Part shown: piece after piece, positions 1 to 8,283 of the stretch
How positions within the stretch are numbered: the first letter of the stretch is position 1
Layout: the number at the start of each line of letters is the position of its first letter
Source: Bacteroides intestinalis DSM 17393
GTDB lineage: Bacteria > Bacteroidota > Bacteroidia > Bacteroidales > Bacteroidaceae
Length of the DNA stretch: 64,000 bases
Reading direction: 5' to 3'
NCBI RefSeq assembly: GCF_000172175.1
Contig: NZ_ABJL02000006.1
Location: 1-64,000, forward strand
Position numbers and translations under genes: made by a program
Notes under the pieces: generated by a model
Told to the model about the DNA's origin: nothing
Databases searched by the model: none
Seen by the model: only the letters and a program-made list of their open reading frames with translations

Positions 1-50
1 TTTTAATATAATACTTGGCTTGCGCCTCATTATACTCTGAGCGTCGCTCC

Positions 51-1576
<1,526 letters not shown>

Positions 1577-1805
1577 AAAGTATTGTTAGTCGGTATTGCT
1601 ACCGATTCTTGCTCTGTTCAGGACGCTCGGTCTATTAAAAGTTTTCAAATTACCTATATATATAAGTTACTTGACGGTTCTTTTTTTATACCCAAGATTA
1701 CTCCAAAAATGCAGTAACCTTGCTCTTGTACTACTTGTATTGTTTATGTAAATTCTTCAAAGATCGCTTCTTTTTTAAACTGATTTTCTTTTCAGAAAGC
1801 GGATG
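1577..1805 (-). other. 16S leader region
   Basis: Transcribed leader between the nearest rRNA promoter and the mature 16S 5' end. It holds no credible gene. A 7-base segment at 1622-1628 (GACGCTC) is complementary to 39-45 (GAGCGTC) just past the 16S 3' end, and a second short pair (AATACTT with AAGTATT) lies closer to the mature ends, so leader and trailer could form the usual RNase III processing stem. The stem is inference from complementarity. Confidence 0.5.
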
Positions 1806-1838
1806 CAAAGGTAAGAACTTTTAAGCATATACTCCAAA
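1806..1838 (-). promoter_or_regulatory. rRNA promoter, proximal copy
   Basis: On the minus strand the -7 element TACCTTTG (1806-1813) is preceded by TTTG (1835-1838) with a 21-base spacer, matching the Bacteroidetes TTTG/TAnnTTTG consensus. It is the copy nearest 16S of three related promoters. Confidence 0.8.
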
Positions 1839-1989
1839 TAATTTCGGAAGTTTTTTTTCTTTTTTCTTTTTCTCGTCGTCTCTCTTTGCGAAAGGGAGAT
1901 AAAAGAGGAAAGAAAAAGAAGTTCTTAACAACACCGGTTTCTTAATCAGTAAATCAATCAGCGATTGCATTCCTTTCGGAAAGCGGGTG

Positions 1990-2022
1990 CAAAGGTAAGA
2001 ACTTTATCACATATCTTCCAAA
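1990..2022 (-). promoter_or_regulatory. rRNA promoter, middle copy
   Basis: Minus-strand TACCTTTG (1990-1997) and TTTG (2019-2022) with a 21-base spacer. The surrounding bases (GCAAAGGTAAGAACTTT, then CGGAAGTTTTTTTT) repeat those around the proximal copy, so the two arose by duplication. Confidence 0.8.
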
Positions 2023-2170
2023 TGTTTTCGGAAGTTTTTTTTCAAATTTCTTTTCGACTGCCGCATTCTTGGTTGGAATTAAGGCAAAAGGAAAGAAAAA
2101 CGTCAGAGTTCTTACGCCGCTTCTGTCAGAATGTCAATTGCAAGGCTTTCCGTCTCTTGGAAAGCGGGTG

Positions 2171-2202
2171 CAAAAGTAGCGCATATATCCATTCAATCCA
2201 AA
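2171..2202 (-). promoter_or_regulatory. rRNA promoter, distal copy
   Basis: Minus-strand TACTTTTG (2171-2178) and TTTG (2199-2202) with a 20-base spacer, next to the same AAAGCGGGTGCAAA block seen at the middle copy. It is the most diverged of the three. The stretch from 2203 to 2363 has no gene I can support. Confidence 0.7.
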
Positions 2203-2363
2203 TATATCTATCATTTTTTCACAAGTTTTTTGAAACTAATTTGTAACTCGTTGATTGATAAGGATGTGTTCACATATTTTTAAAAGGAGGTGTGGGCGGG
2301 CACGGAAGAATATACATTATATATATACGTGCACGCGAGAAAGAGAGAATTGAGATAGTATTA

Positions 2364-2837
2364 TTATAAATAAGCAGGATTCTGAGGCGGGGGATCTTGC
2401 AAAATAGTGAAAGCATGAAAGCAAGGACACTCTTTTATCCATTCTTCCGGTTCTATTTCACCGTTATGGTTCAGGTCGGGGCTAAGATCACGATGTCCCA
2501 CTAACCTACTACCGGGATAATCCCGCAATAGCAACATGACCAATACACGGAGGGAATGTTTCTGGAAATCGGTTCTCGTATCGGAAGCGCGGCCGTTCGT
2601 ATCCAACCCGCCTTCATAGCATACACCTATTGAGTGAGCATTGTAACCTTTCGCATGTGCACCGGGAGTTTTTACCGGACGAAGACTTTTGATATCCCCG
2701 TTCTTCCTTATATAATAATGATAACTGCGCCGGAGAAGCCCCGGCGCAGGGTGGTCTGTGGTTAAATCATATTCCGTATAACAACGGTCAGCGCGGGTGG
2801 CGCTGCAATGAATCACGATTAAATCAATTTTTCTCAT
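2364..2837 (-). CDS. N-acetylmuramoyl-L-alanine amidase (Amidase_2 type)
   Basis: A 157-residue single-domain enzyme expected to cleave the bond between N-acetylmuramic acid and L-alanine in peptidoglycan. Visible family features are IHCSATR at residues 9-15, HAKGYNAHSIGVCYEGG at 61-77, VGHRDLSPD at 113-121 and ECPCF near the end. His10, His115 and Cys137 or Cys139 are the likely zinc ligands by analogy with T7-lysozyme-type amidases. There is no signal peptide, so release would need lysis, a holin-like helper or another route. It is the last gene of the HU, smalltalk, amidase set, a common Bacteroides arrangement. The acidic segment DLNHNGEIEPEE resembles an inserted calcium-binding loop. 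Confidence 0.9.
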   Translation of the reverse strand: MRKIDLIVIHCSATRADRCYTEYDLTTDHPAPGLLRRSYHYYIRKNGDIKSLRPVKTPGAHAKGYNAHSIGVCYEGGLDTNGRASDTRTDFQKHSLRVLVMLLLRDYPGSRLVGHRDLSPDLNHNGEIEPEEWIKECPCFHAFTILQDPPPQNPAYL

Positions 2838-2847
2838 AGATAAAAGA

Positions 2848-2943
2848 TTATACTGTCATCGCATGCGCACTCAGCGCACCCAATAGAGCAGAAGCTACAG
2901 CAATTACAATTTTCAAAATCTTGTCCCAAGTCCTTTTCTTCAT
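2848..2943 (-). CDS. smalltalk family small protein
   Basis: A 31-residue peptide that begins MKKRTWDKILKIVIAVASAL and ends in HAMTV. It has a basic start followed by one hydrophobic helix. I recognise it as the Bacteroides smalltalk family, which has no known function and is typically encoded between an HU-like gene and an amidase, exactly as here. The stop lies 10 bases before the amidase start. A single membrane-spanning helix next to an amidase lacking a signal peptide would fit a holin-like role, but that is only a guess. Confidence 0.85.
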   Translation of the reverse strand: MKKRTWDKILKIVIAVASALLGALSAHAMTV

Positions 2944-3037
2944 AAGAGAGTTTTTTAGTGATTAGCGATTAGTGATAAATGATAAGCAGGCGGCGCAGCC
3001 TTTAATTTTTAATTTCCAAAGCCTCCGGATTTAGACC

Positions 3038-3550
3038 CTATCCCAGCGGATCATCTTCAATCCCGCCGTCGCCGCCGGAATCACCACCGCCGGAGTTGCC
3101 ACCGGAAGAACTGACATCTTCGTCTTTCGGGCTATAAAGCTGGAAGGTAATATTATTGGGCGCACTTCGAGTGGTGGCATTCGCCTCGTTCACCAGTCTC
3201 AGACTGCTATCCGTAAGGAAGCGAATATTCACCTTATCGATATTCTTCACCACACAATCCTCGGCTTTCTCAGTGCCCACACTATGAAAGGTGGTATAAA
3301 ATACTCCGAAGCCATCCAGTTTCACACTGTCCCCGTCCGTCAACTTACGTTTCAGGTTACGCACAATAGCTTTCATTACATGCTCCACGTCCTCGGCAGA
3401 CATGCCGCCCATTTCTTCGATTTCCTGGGAAAGGCGCTTGATGTCATACAGCCTGGAGGTGCGAGCTTTACGCTTCAGGTAATTCAGTTTAGGAGACGAG
3501 ACATCCCCGACTTTCCTGTGGCGCAAGGTGCGCTCTACAATTACTGCCAT
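3038..3550 (-). CDS. HU-like DNA-binding protein (Bacteroides HU-related type)
   Basis: A 170-residue protein starting MAVIVERTLRHRKVG. It belongs to the long Bacteroidetes relatives of HU/IHF, with the recognisable core around GDSVKLDGFGVFYTTF. The C-terminus is a low-complexity Gly/Ser/Asp tail rather than a folded extension. A start 102 bases upstream is open but lies on the promoter -7 element at 3650-3657, so I chose the internal ATG at 3550. The smalltalk and amidase genes follow on the same strand. A role in DNA architecture is inferred from the family. Confidence 0.88.
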   Translation of the reverse strand: MAVIVERTLRHRKVGDVSSPKLNYLKRKARTSRLYDIKRLSQEIEEMGGMSAEDVEHVMKAIVRNLKRKLTDGDSVKLDGFGVFYTTFHSVGTEKAEDCVVKNIDKVNIRFLTDSSLRLVNEANATTRSAPNNITFQLYSPKDEDVSSSGGNSGGGDSGGDGGIEDDPLG

Positions 3551-3649
3551 AAAATTAAAAAGGTTTAAGTTATAAAAAATAAGTTCCTGTCGTCTGAAGC
3601 GAAAAGAGAGAAAATCCCGCGGCGATCTTCCTTTTCCGATTCGGTGAAA

Positions 3650-3657
3650 CAAAGGTA
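3650..3657 (-). promoter_or_regulatory. -7 element of the HU-like gene
   Basis: TACCTTTG on the minus strand, an exact match to the Bacteroidetes TAnnTTTG element, 100 bases before the chosen ATG. No clear TTTG is found at the ideal distance upstream. It would serve the HU, smalltalk, amidase unit. Confidence 0.55.
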
Positions 3658-3728
3658 CGACAGGGTGATGAAAGGAATTCCGGTTCAGTCCGGTTGGGGA
3701 AGCAATGGGAACAATAAAGCATTAATAA

Positions 3729-3820
3729 ATCATTGTACGTGTTCTCAGAGATATCTACGAACGCTACTTCTTTATCCTGCAAGAATTCTACACTAATTTC
3801 AAAGTCAGAGCCGATGAATG
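3729..3820 (+). pseudogene. remnant of a HEPN-type nucleotidyltransferase partner (C-terminal tail)
   Basis: A short open stretch of about 30 codons containing RDIYERYFFILQEFYTNFK and ending in TGA at 3818-3820. It resembles the C-terminal helix of the HI0074-type (HEPN-related) substrate-binding partner of MNT nucleotidyltransferases. Two in-frame stops at 3723-3728 cut it off upstream and no body of the gene is present. Its stop overlaps the MNT start (ATGAATGA), the overlap expected of an intact two-gene unit. The family call rests on a short segment and the arrangement. Confidence 0.5.
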
Positions 3821-4131
3821 AAACTCACTGGAATAAATATGGCATAAGTGCAACAAACGGAAAGTGGATCACAGATATTCTTTCACAATTTGCCGAAGTG
3901 CAGGAATCCATTCTTTTTGGTTCGCGGGCTAAAGGAAACTTTAAACCCGGTTCTGACATCGACCTTGCTGTTAAAGGACCGGTTTCTAAAGACACATTAT
4001 CCGCTCTGCTCACCGCCTTTGAAGAGTCATTATTACCTTACTTCGTAGACGTGGTGATTTACGAACACATCACAAACGAAGCTCTAAGAGAGCATATCGA
4101 CCGGGTAGGCATAAGTATCTACAAATCATAA
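3814..4131 (+). CDS. MNT-type minimal nucleotidyltransferase domain protein
   Basis: A 105-residue protein with the nucleotidyltransferase signature FGSRAKGNFKPGSDIDLAV (the GSxAxG helix followed by DxD) and a third acidic strand FVDVVIYE. Proteins of this size are the antitoxin or modifying partner of HEPN toxins, transferring nucleotides to the partner. I chose the ATG at 3814 because it overlaps the stop of the HEPN-like remnant; an upstream TTG at 3733 would read through that remnant in another frame. With the partner lost, this is an orphan. It may be inactive in its old role or act on a distant partner. Confidence 0.75.
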   Translation: MNETHWNKYGISATNGKWITDILSQFAEVQESILFGSRAKGNFKPGSDIDLAVKGPVSKDTLSALLTAFEESLLPYFVDVVIYEHITNEALREHIDRVGISIYKS

Positions 4132-4149
4132 TATTCCCCTCTTAAAGAG

Positions 4150-4180
4150 TTGTATTATTCACGAAAAATCAGTAACTTTA
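4150..4180 (+). promoter_or_regulatory. candidate promoter of the DUF4248 gene
   Basis: TTG at 4150-4152 and TAACTTTA at 4173-4180 with a 20-base spacer, one base off the -7 consensus, 36 bases before the ATG. Confidence 0.4.
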
Positions 4181-4216
4181 CGTCATATTTAAAACTCATA
4201 AACCTAAACTTTAATT

Positions 4217-4465
4217 ATGACAAAATCTGATGCAAGCCTCTCTACGGAAGAGGTATTCCCCATCCGTAGTTACGGAAAAGGCGAACTCGCCTGTCTCTAT
4301 ATCCACAACGTACAACAGGCAAGCGCCGTCAAGGAATTCAACATTTGGATTCGGAAAGCGCCCGGACTGGAACAGAAACTTTTGGAAACAGGGATGAGCC
4401 GCAGTGCAAGGAGGTACACCCCGAAGCAGGTACGGCTCATCGTAGAAGCGTTGGGAGAACCTTAA
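4217..4465 (+). CDS. DUF4248 domain protein
   Basis: An 82-residue protein with the features I associate with DUF4248: IRSYGKGELACLY near the start, a central basic helix, and RRYTPKQVRLIVEALGEP at the end. Function is unknown. The final helix-turn-helix-like pattern suggests a small nucleic-acid-binding protein (inference). It usually neighbours the HU-like and primase-helicase genes in Bacteroides, as here. Its last 4 bases overlap the 3' end of the primase-helicase gene on the other strand, so the stop codons interlock. Confidence 0.8.
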   Translation: MTKSDASLSTEEVFPIRSYGKGELACLYIHNVQQASAVKEFNIWIRKAPGLEQKLLETGMSRSARRYTPKQVRLIVEALGEP

Positions 4466-6225
4466 ATCCACGCCTTATTGTCAAACTGCGTATTTATGGG
4501 GCCGGGCTTATCACCCGCTCCCTCTTCACAAGGCGAGTAGCGCCCGTTTACGATGTTATACACGAAAGTCGCATTGCCGGGAGTACCCAGATGCTTGAAC
4601 TTCACCTTCTCAACATGTATCGTCACCAATCCTTTCTGATCGTCACGTTCCACGATGATACCGAAATCGGCCTTGTTATAAAAATCTGAGGAACCGAAGA
4701 TGTCATACATCCCCACACAGGGAGTGACACCCGTCAGCGGATTGCGGTTCATCTTACGCGGATGGGCTACAAGGATGACCAGGCAATGGTAGTGCGTGGC
4801 AAAGCGGCTCAGACTGTTCAGCAGTGAAGACAGGTATTGAAGCTCCGTCTGTCCCGGCGGGAGGCGCTGGTCGATGCGGTTCAGCGGGTCGATAACCAAG
4901 ATACGGATACCTTTACGCACTACCAACCCGCGGGCTTTCTGGAGGATCGTGTCTATAGAATAATCCTCATCGCCCGGAAGGATGTGGCACACATTTTCCG
5001 TAAGGAACTGCACAGACTTTTGGTAAAGCTCCTCCGTCATCCCGACACTGGGATTAAATCCGAAGCCCGTCAACTTCTCAATCAGCTTACGGTGATGATA
5101 CACGATGGGCATATTCTCTGGGCTGAAATAGGCAACCTTCCACTGGTGGCGCAGGCAAAGTCGCATTACCAGCTCGTCCAACCATTCCGACTTACCGTCA
5201 CCGGGACGGCCGCTGATTAGCAGCAGACGCTGAAGCTCGAGTGTACAATATTTATCGAAATTCTCCCAACCAGTTTCGGCACCGCTACTCATGCCGTTCT
5301 CGTAGAGGGCACGCAGCTCCCCAGCGAGCTCTTCGGCAGTGAAGACTCCTTCCAAAGGGATTTCCTCAGCCTGCTCTATGCAGATACCAAGACTTTCCGC
5401 ACCAAATTGAGCCAGATGCTCATTGGCGTCCTTGCACCCCGGACCAAAATGCACAATCCGGCAACGCTCCGTTCCTAGGCGGCGGAGAAGCTCATCGCGC
5501 AGTTTCAGGCCGGCGGAATCCTCGTCCACGGCGATATAAATGGTTTTCTTATCTTCAAAGTGAGTGGGAATGAAACGGTCCAGCCAGGTCAGGTTACTGT
5601 TGGCACCGCTGGGCACGGATACGACATCCCGACGACCGATGGTGACGAACGAGGCAGCATCCATTTCACCCTCGGTGATGATACATTCGGGTGTGTCCAG
5701 GATGGAGTCTATGTTGTAGGGGATGAGTTCAGCATCCTTCACCATTTTGAAATGCTTCTGTCCGCTTCGGAATTTGGTGTTAACCAATTCGCCGCTTTCG
5801 AAGTAATTGAAGCAGATGCAGTTCTCCAGTTTGCCGGACTGGGGCATAAATTCTTCCTGTTCGGTGATCCGCAGGTCGCGGATGGCGGACTGGGACAGGT
5901 AGCGGGTGGAAACGAGGTAATGCTCGGTCTTTTCGCTAAGTGTCAGCCGGGTGGGGTCGAAGGTCGGGCGGCGAAAATGGGCGGGAGGTACTTGCTGCCG
6001 TTTACGCGACTCCGCCCTTTGGCGGCGTTCGCGGAGTTCGGTTTCGTCGGGGACACAGCCTTTCCAGCCGCAGTGGTGGCAAAGGAACTTACCATCGTCC
6101 AAATTGACGGAAAGGGATTTGTCACGCTTGTTATGGCGGGTTTCTGTGCAGTGGGGGCAAGTGGTTTTGATGTGGCCGGCAGTGCGTCGGTTGACGTCGA
6201 TGCCGAGGGAATGGAAGTCTCTCAT
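4462..6225 (-). CDS. bifunctional DNA primase/helicase (Toprim plus DnaB-like)
   Basis: A 587-residue, Twinkle or gp4-like protein. The CHC2-type zinc site uses Cys23, Cys26, Cys49 and Cys52. A Toprim domain follows, with ITEGEMDAASF and IAVDEDSAG, then a RecA-like DnaB helicase domain with Walker A SGRPGDGKSEW and a hydrophobic Walker B strand ending in VIDPLNR. It would lay primers and unwind DNA for an autonomous replication unit. Together with the DUF4373, HU and amidase genes it suggests a phage or element ancestry for the cassette, now apparently fixed next to an rRNA operon. No integrase or terminase is seen. Confidence 0.88.
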   Translation of the reverse strand: MRDFHSLGIDVNRRTAGHIKTTCPHCTETRHNKRDKSLSVNLDDGKFLCHHCGWKGCVPDETELRERRQRAESRKRQQVPPAHFRRPTFDPTRLTLSEKTEHYLVSTRYLSQSAIRDLRITEQEEFMPQSGKLENCICFNYFESGELVNTKFRSGQKHFKMVKDAELIPYNIDSILDTPECIITEGEMDAASFVTIGRRDVVSVPSGANSNLTWLDRFIPTHFEDKKTIYIAVDEDSAGLKLRDELLRRLGTERCRIVHFGPGCKDANEHLAQFGAESLGICIEQAEEIPLEGVFTAEELAGELRALYENGMSSGAETGWENFDKYCTLELQRLLLISGRPGDGKSEWLDELVMRLCLRHQWKVAYFSPENMPIVYHHRKLIEKLTGFGFNPSVGMTEELYQKSVQFLTENVCHILPGDEDYSIDTILQKARGLVVRKGIRILVIDPLNRIDQRLPPGQTELQYLSSLLNSLSRFATHYHCLVILVAHPRKMNRNPLTGVTPCVGMYDIFGSSDFYNKADFGIIVERDDQKGLVTIHVEKVKFKHLGTPGNATFVYNIVNGRYSPCEEGAGDKPGPINTQFDNKAWI

Positions 6226-6371
6226 TGTAGTGTATTTGACGGAGTTTTTTTAGACAGAAGAACAAAAGAACATATTTTCGCCTCATGAGGGCGTTGTTTT
6301 CGTCCCGTGGAAGGATTTTTTCCGTCCCACGGGGCGAGGTGGTGCCGTCCCGTGAGACGGATTTCGTCACT

Positions 6372-7463
6372 TCACGAGGCCGCTTTGCTTCGAAGCCGGG
6401 GAAGAATCCATTGCTTCGTCCGGTCGTTCCAGATAGCATTGTCTTCCGGGCGGGGAGGTGCTTCGTCGGGGATGGGGCAACCCATGTAGGTGCGCTGCCC
6501 GCCGATACGCTTCTCGAAGCGGTAAGGGTCGAGTGAATGGCTCTGCTCGGCAGCCTCCAGCTTCAAAAGCTCTGCATGCAGGAAGGCTGAGGTACGGCTG
6601 CCGGGAACCGTGAAATTAGCAAAATACTGGTGTACGTCACTGCTGTTCAGCAAGGACGGCCCTTTGTCGTAGAGCAGGATGTGCTGCTTGAAAAAGCCTA
6701 CGGCCTCTTTGAAGTGACGGTTCAACAAACCACCATAGCCGGATTTCATGCAGGCGATTTCCGCCCAACTGCTTTCCAGGCACAGCCCGTCCACCAATTC
6801 CTGCCAGGGACGAATGGCGTGAAGGGCACTACCGCCGGAAAAAGGAGAAACGGAAGCATTGGTGGAGACACCGGTATCGGCAGGGACACTGGTATCATTA
6901 CGATCAACAGCAGCAGCAGATATTTCTTTTTCTTTTGCTGCTGTTGTTATTATATCTCTTATATTCTCTTTTTGCTGTAGATTTTCATTCGATAAACCAC
7001 TGATATTCGGAGTATTGCAATTTATTTCAGATTCATTTCCATCGCGATTTTTGTCCATTGTCTGCCTGTTTTTCGTCGAAAAGCCGGCATTTTTGCCCGG
7101 TTTTACATCATTGTCCGGGTACTTTTTGCCATTTTGCCCACTGTTTTCCGCTATGTTTTCTTCTGCTTTTTGCGGTTCTACAACGCATTTCGTATTGAGC
7201 TGCACAGGTGAAAAACAACTGTCGGTGACGGTGAACAAACCGAAATCCGTAACGATCTTCATCATATAAGGATAGGTAAAATTACGAGTGGCAAAAGGTT
7301 TCAGGTATTTCAGCTCCGCTTCCATATCAGGCAGCAGGCTCAGCTTTTCCATTATATACCAGTAGGCGCCGTAAGCCTTGCCGCCTTCCTGACGGAGCAT
7401 GTTCTGGATGCGGGGATCATTGAAAGCCATAATCTCATGTTTAAGGTAAAAGTGCTTATTCAT
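6372..7463 (-). CDS. DUF4373 (Lin1244/Lin1753-like) domain protein
   Basis: A 363-residue protein. The N-terminal 90 residues (MNKHFYLKHEIMAFNDPRIQ and GAYWYIMEKLSLL) form the DUF4373 winged-helix-like domain seen in phage replication-initiation and DnaD-like proteins. A low-complexity, Asn/Lys-rich linker of about 100 residues follows, then a C-terminal domain ending GGQRTYMGCPIPDEAPPRP. It stands directly upstream of the primase-helicase on the same strand, so a role as replication initiator or helicase loader is plausible. The linker region is A/T-rich compared with the flanking domains. Confidence 0.8.
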   Translation of the reverse strand: MNKHFYLKHEIMAFNDPRIQNMLRQEGGKAYGAYWYIMEKLSLLPDMEAELKYLKPFATRNFTYPYMMKIVTDFGLFTVTDSCFSPVQLNTKCVVEPQKAEENIAENSGQNGKKYPDNDVKPGKNAGFSTKNRQTMDKNRDGNESEINCNTPNISGLSNENLQQKENIRDIITTAAKEKEISAAAVDRNDTSVPADTGVSTNASVSPFSGGSALHAIRPWQELVDGLCLESSWAEIACMKSGYGGLLNRHFKEAVGFFKQHILLYDKGPSLLNSSDVHQYFANFTVPGSRTSAFLHAELLKLEAAEQSHSLDPYRFEKRIGGQRTYMGCPIPDEAPPRPEDNAIWNDRTKQWILPRLRSKAAS

Positions 7464-7506
7464 TTCTGCTTAATTCTGTTTTAAATAATTTATCTTTTTG
7501 ACTCTG

Positions 7507-7538
7507 CAAAGATCCGACATATATACCAATATACCAAA
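7507..7538 (-). promoter_or_regulatory. candidate promoter of the DUF4373 operon
   Basis: Minus-strand GATCTTTG (7507-7514) with TTTG (7535-7538) and a 20-base spacer, about 44 bases before the ATG. The -7 element is imperfect. The -33 element overlaps the terminator hairpin of the preceding gene. Confidence 0.4.
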
Positions 7539-7567
7539 AACGGCTTTTCGCGAAAAAAGCCGTTTTT
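7536..7567 (-). terminator. rho-independent terminator of the 7601-7924 gene
   Basis: A perfect 13-bp stem (AAAAACGGCTTTT at 7536-7548 with AAAAGCCGTTTTT at 7555-7567) and a 6-base loop. The T-run on the minus strand follows the gene that ends at 7601. The stem is symmetric and could stop transcription in both directions. Confidence 0.8.
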
Positions 7568-7600
7568 ACCCTATTTGAAAGTCAAAAGAAGAAGAAGAAA

Positions 7601-7924
7601 TCACTCCTTTGGATAAAGTTCAGAATACAACTTATACAGTTCATCTTCAATGCTTTTGACATTCAACACATTACCACTACCGTCCGCATCCATGAAGTTT
7701 ATAAGCAGATGTAAAGTATTAGCAAGCAAGCGGGCTCCATGCAATCCTTCTCCCCCATTCCGGCTGACAAGCAGATGTACAAATGGAATCAAGAAAAGTA
7801 TACGCTCTTCATACTCCACACGTAAACAACTGTGACACTGCGACAAACACTCCATTGCGCGATGCAATTCTTCACTCTCTTTCTCAAAAACAACATGAAA
7901 ACCTTTCCCGCGGAAAAGCTTCAC
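7601..7924 (-). CDS. unknown protein, probable frameshifted start
   Basis: A 107-residue ORF (GTG start) that I do not recognise. It is mostly helical, with HRAMECLSQCHSCLRVEYEE and a long Leu-rich helix LLANTLHLLINFMDADGSG. No ATG opens the frame. Directly upstream an ATG at 7948-7950 reads MAKK and then runs out of frame through a 7-A tract (7938-7944). One extra A would join it to this frame as MAKKNPIEDVKLF. A -7 element lies 52 bases before that ATG and a terminator follows the gene, so the transcription unit looks real. It is either a recent frameshift, a slippage-controlled gene or a sequence error. Confidence 0.6.
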   Translation of the reverse strand: MKLFRGKGFHVVFEKESEELHRAMECLSQCHSCLRVEYEERILFLIPFVHLLVSRNGGEGLHGARLLANTLHLLINFMDADGSGNVLNVKSIEDELYKLYSELYPKE

Positions 7925-8001
7925 ATCCTCAATAGGATTTTTTTAGCCATAATTGTACTATTTGAAAATTGTTTATTTATAATATGATAACATATCGAAT
8001 A

Positions 8002-8009
8002 CAAAATTA
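8002..8009 (-). promoter_or_regulatory. -7 element of the 7601-7924 gene
   Basis: TAATTTTG on the minus strand, matching TAnnTTTG, 52 bases before the ATG at 7950. No good -33 element is visible. Apart from this element and the terminator at 8204-8238, I see nothing in 7951-8283. Confidence 0.45.
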
Positions 8010-8203
8010 GTAATACTTCACCGGAATATCGTAATTTCGCAGGATTTTATACTCAGTTTTTTCACCTTGCAAAACACTGACAATAAAAAAAGGAAAGATA
8101 GATAATAAGGTACGTGTATATGTATAAACCTTCTTTATATAAATATTTAAAATAGGACAATAGCAGATAGATCGTAATTTTATCGGATAAACATCAAAAC
8201 ACA

Positions 8204-8238
8204 AAGAGCCGCCACGGAACACCTTCCGGGCGACTCTT
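8204..8238 (-). terminator. terminator of the RND efflux operon
   Basis: A hairpin formed by AAGAG-C-CGCC-A-CGGAA and TTCCG-G-GCG-A-CTCTT around a tight loop, followed on the minus strand by TTTGTGTTTTG. It lies 46 bases beyond the stop of the outer-membrane gene. Confidence 0.75.
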
Positions 8239-8283
8239 CTTTCATAGAAGTAATGTAACAGAAAGAGAGTATAATACAGAGAT

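Noticed and set aside
2281..2295. Partial copy of the 16S 3' end (AAAGGAGGTGT)
   Set aside because: Only about 11 bases match and the flanks diverge at once, so coincidence is the simpler explanation.
3551..3652. N-terminal extension of the HU-like protein
   Set aside because: The extension starts on the -7 promoter element and encodes no HU-like sequence; the ATG at 3550 fits the family.
5560..6288. 242-codon ORF on the plus strand
   Set aside because: Antisense to the Toprim and zinc part of the primase-helicase, whose motifs are clear on the other strand.
8007..8222. 71-codon ORF on the minus strand
   Set aside because: Its start lies inside the terminator hairpin at 8204-8238, and its low-complexity Ile/Tyr-rich product has no family resemblance.
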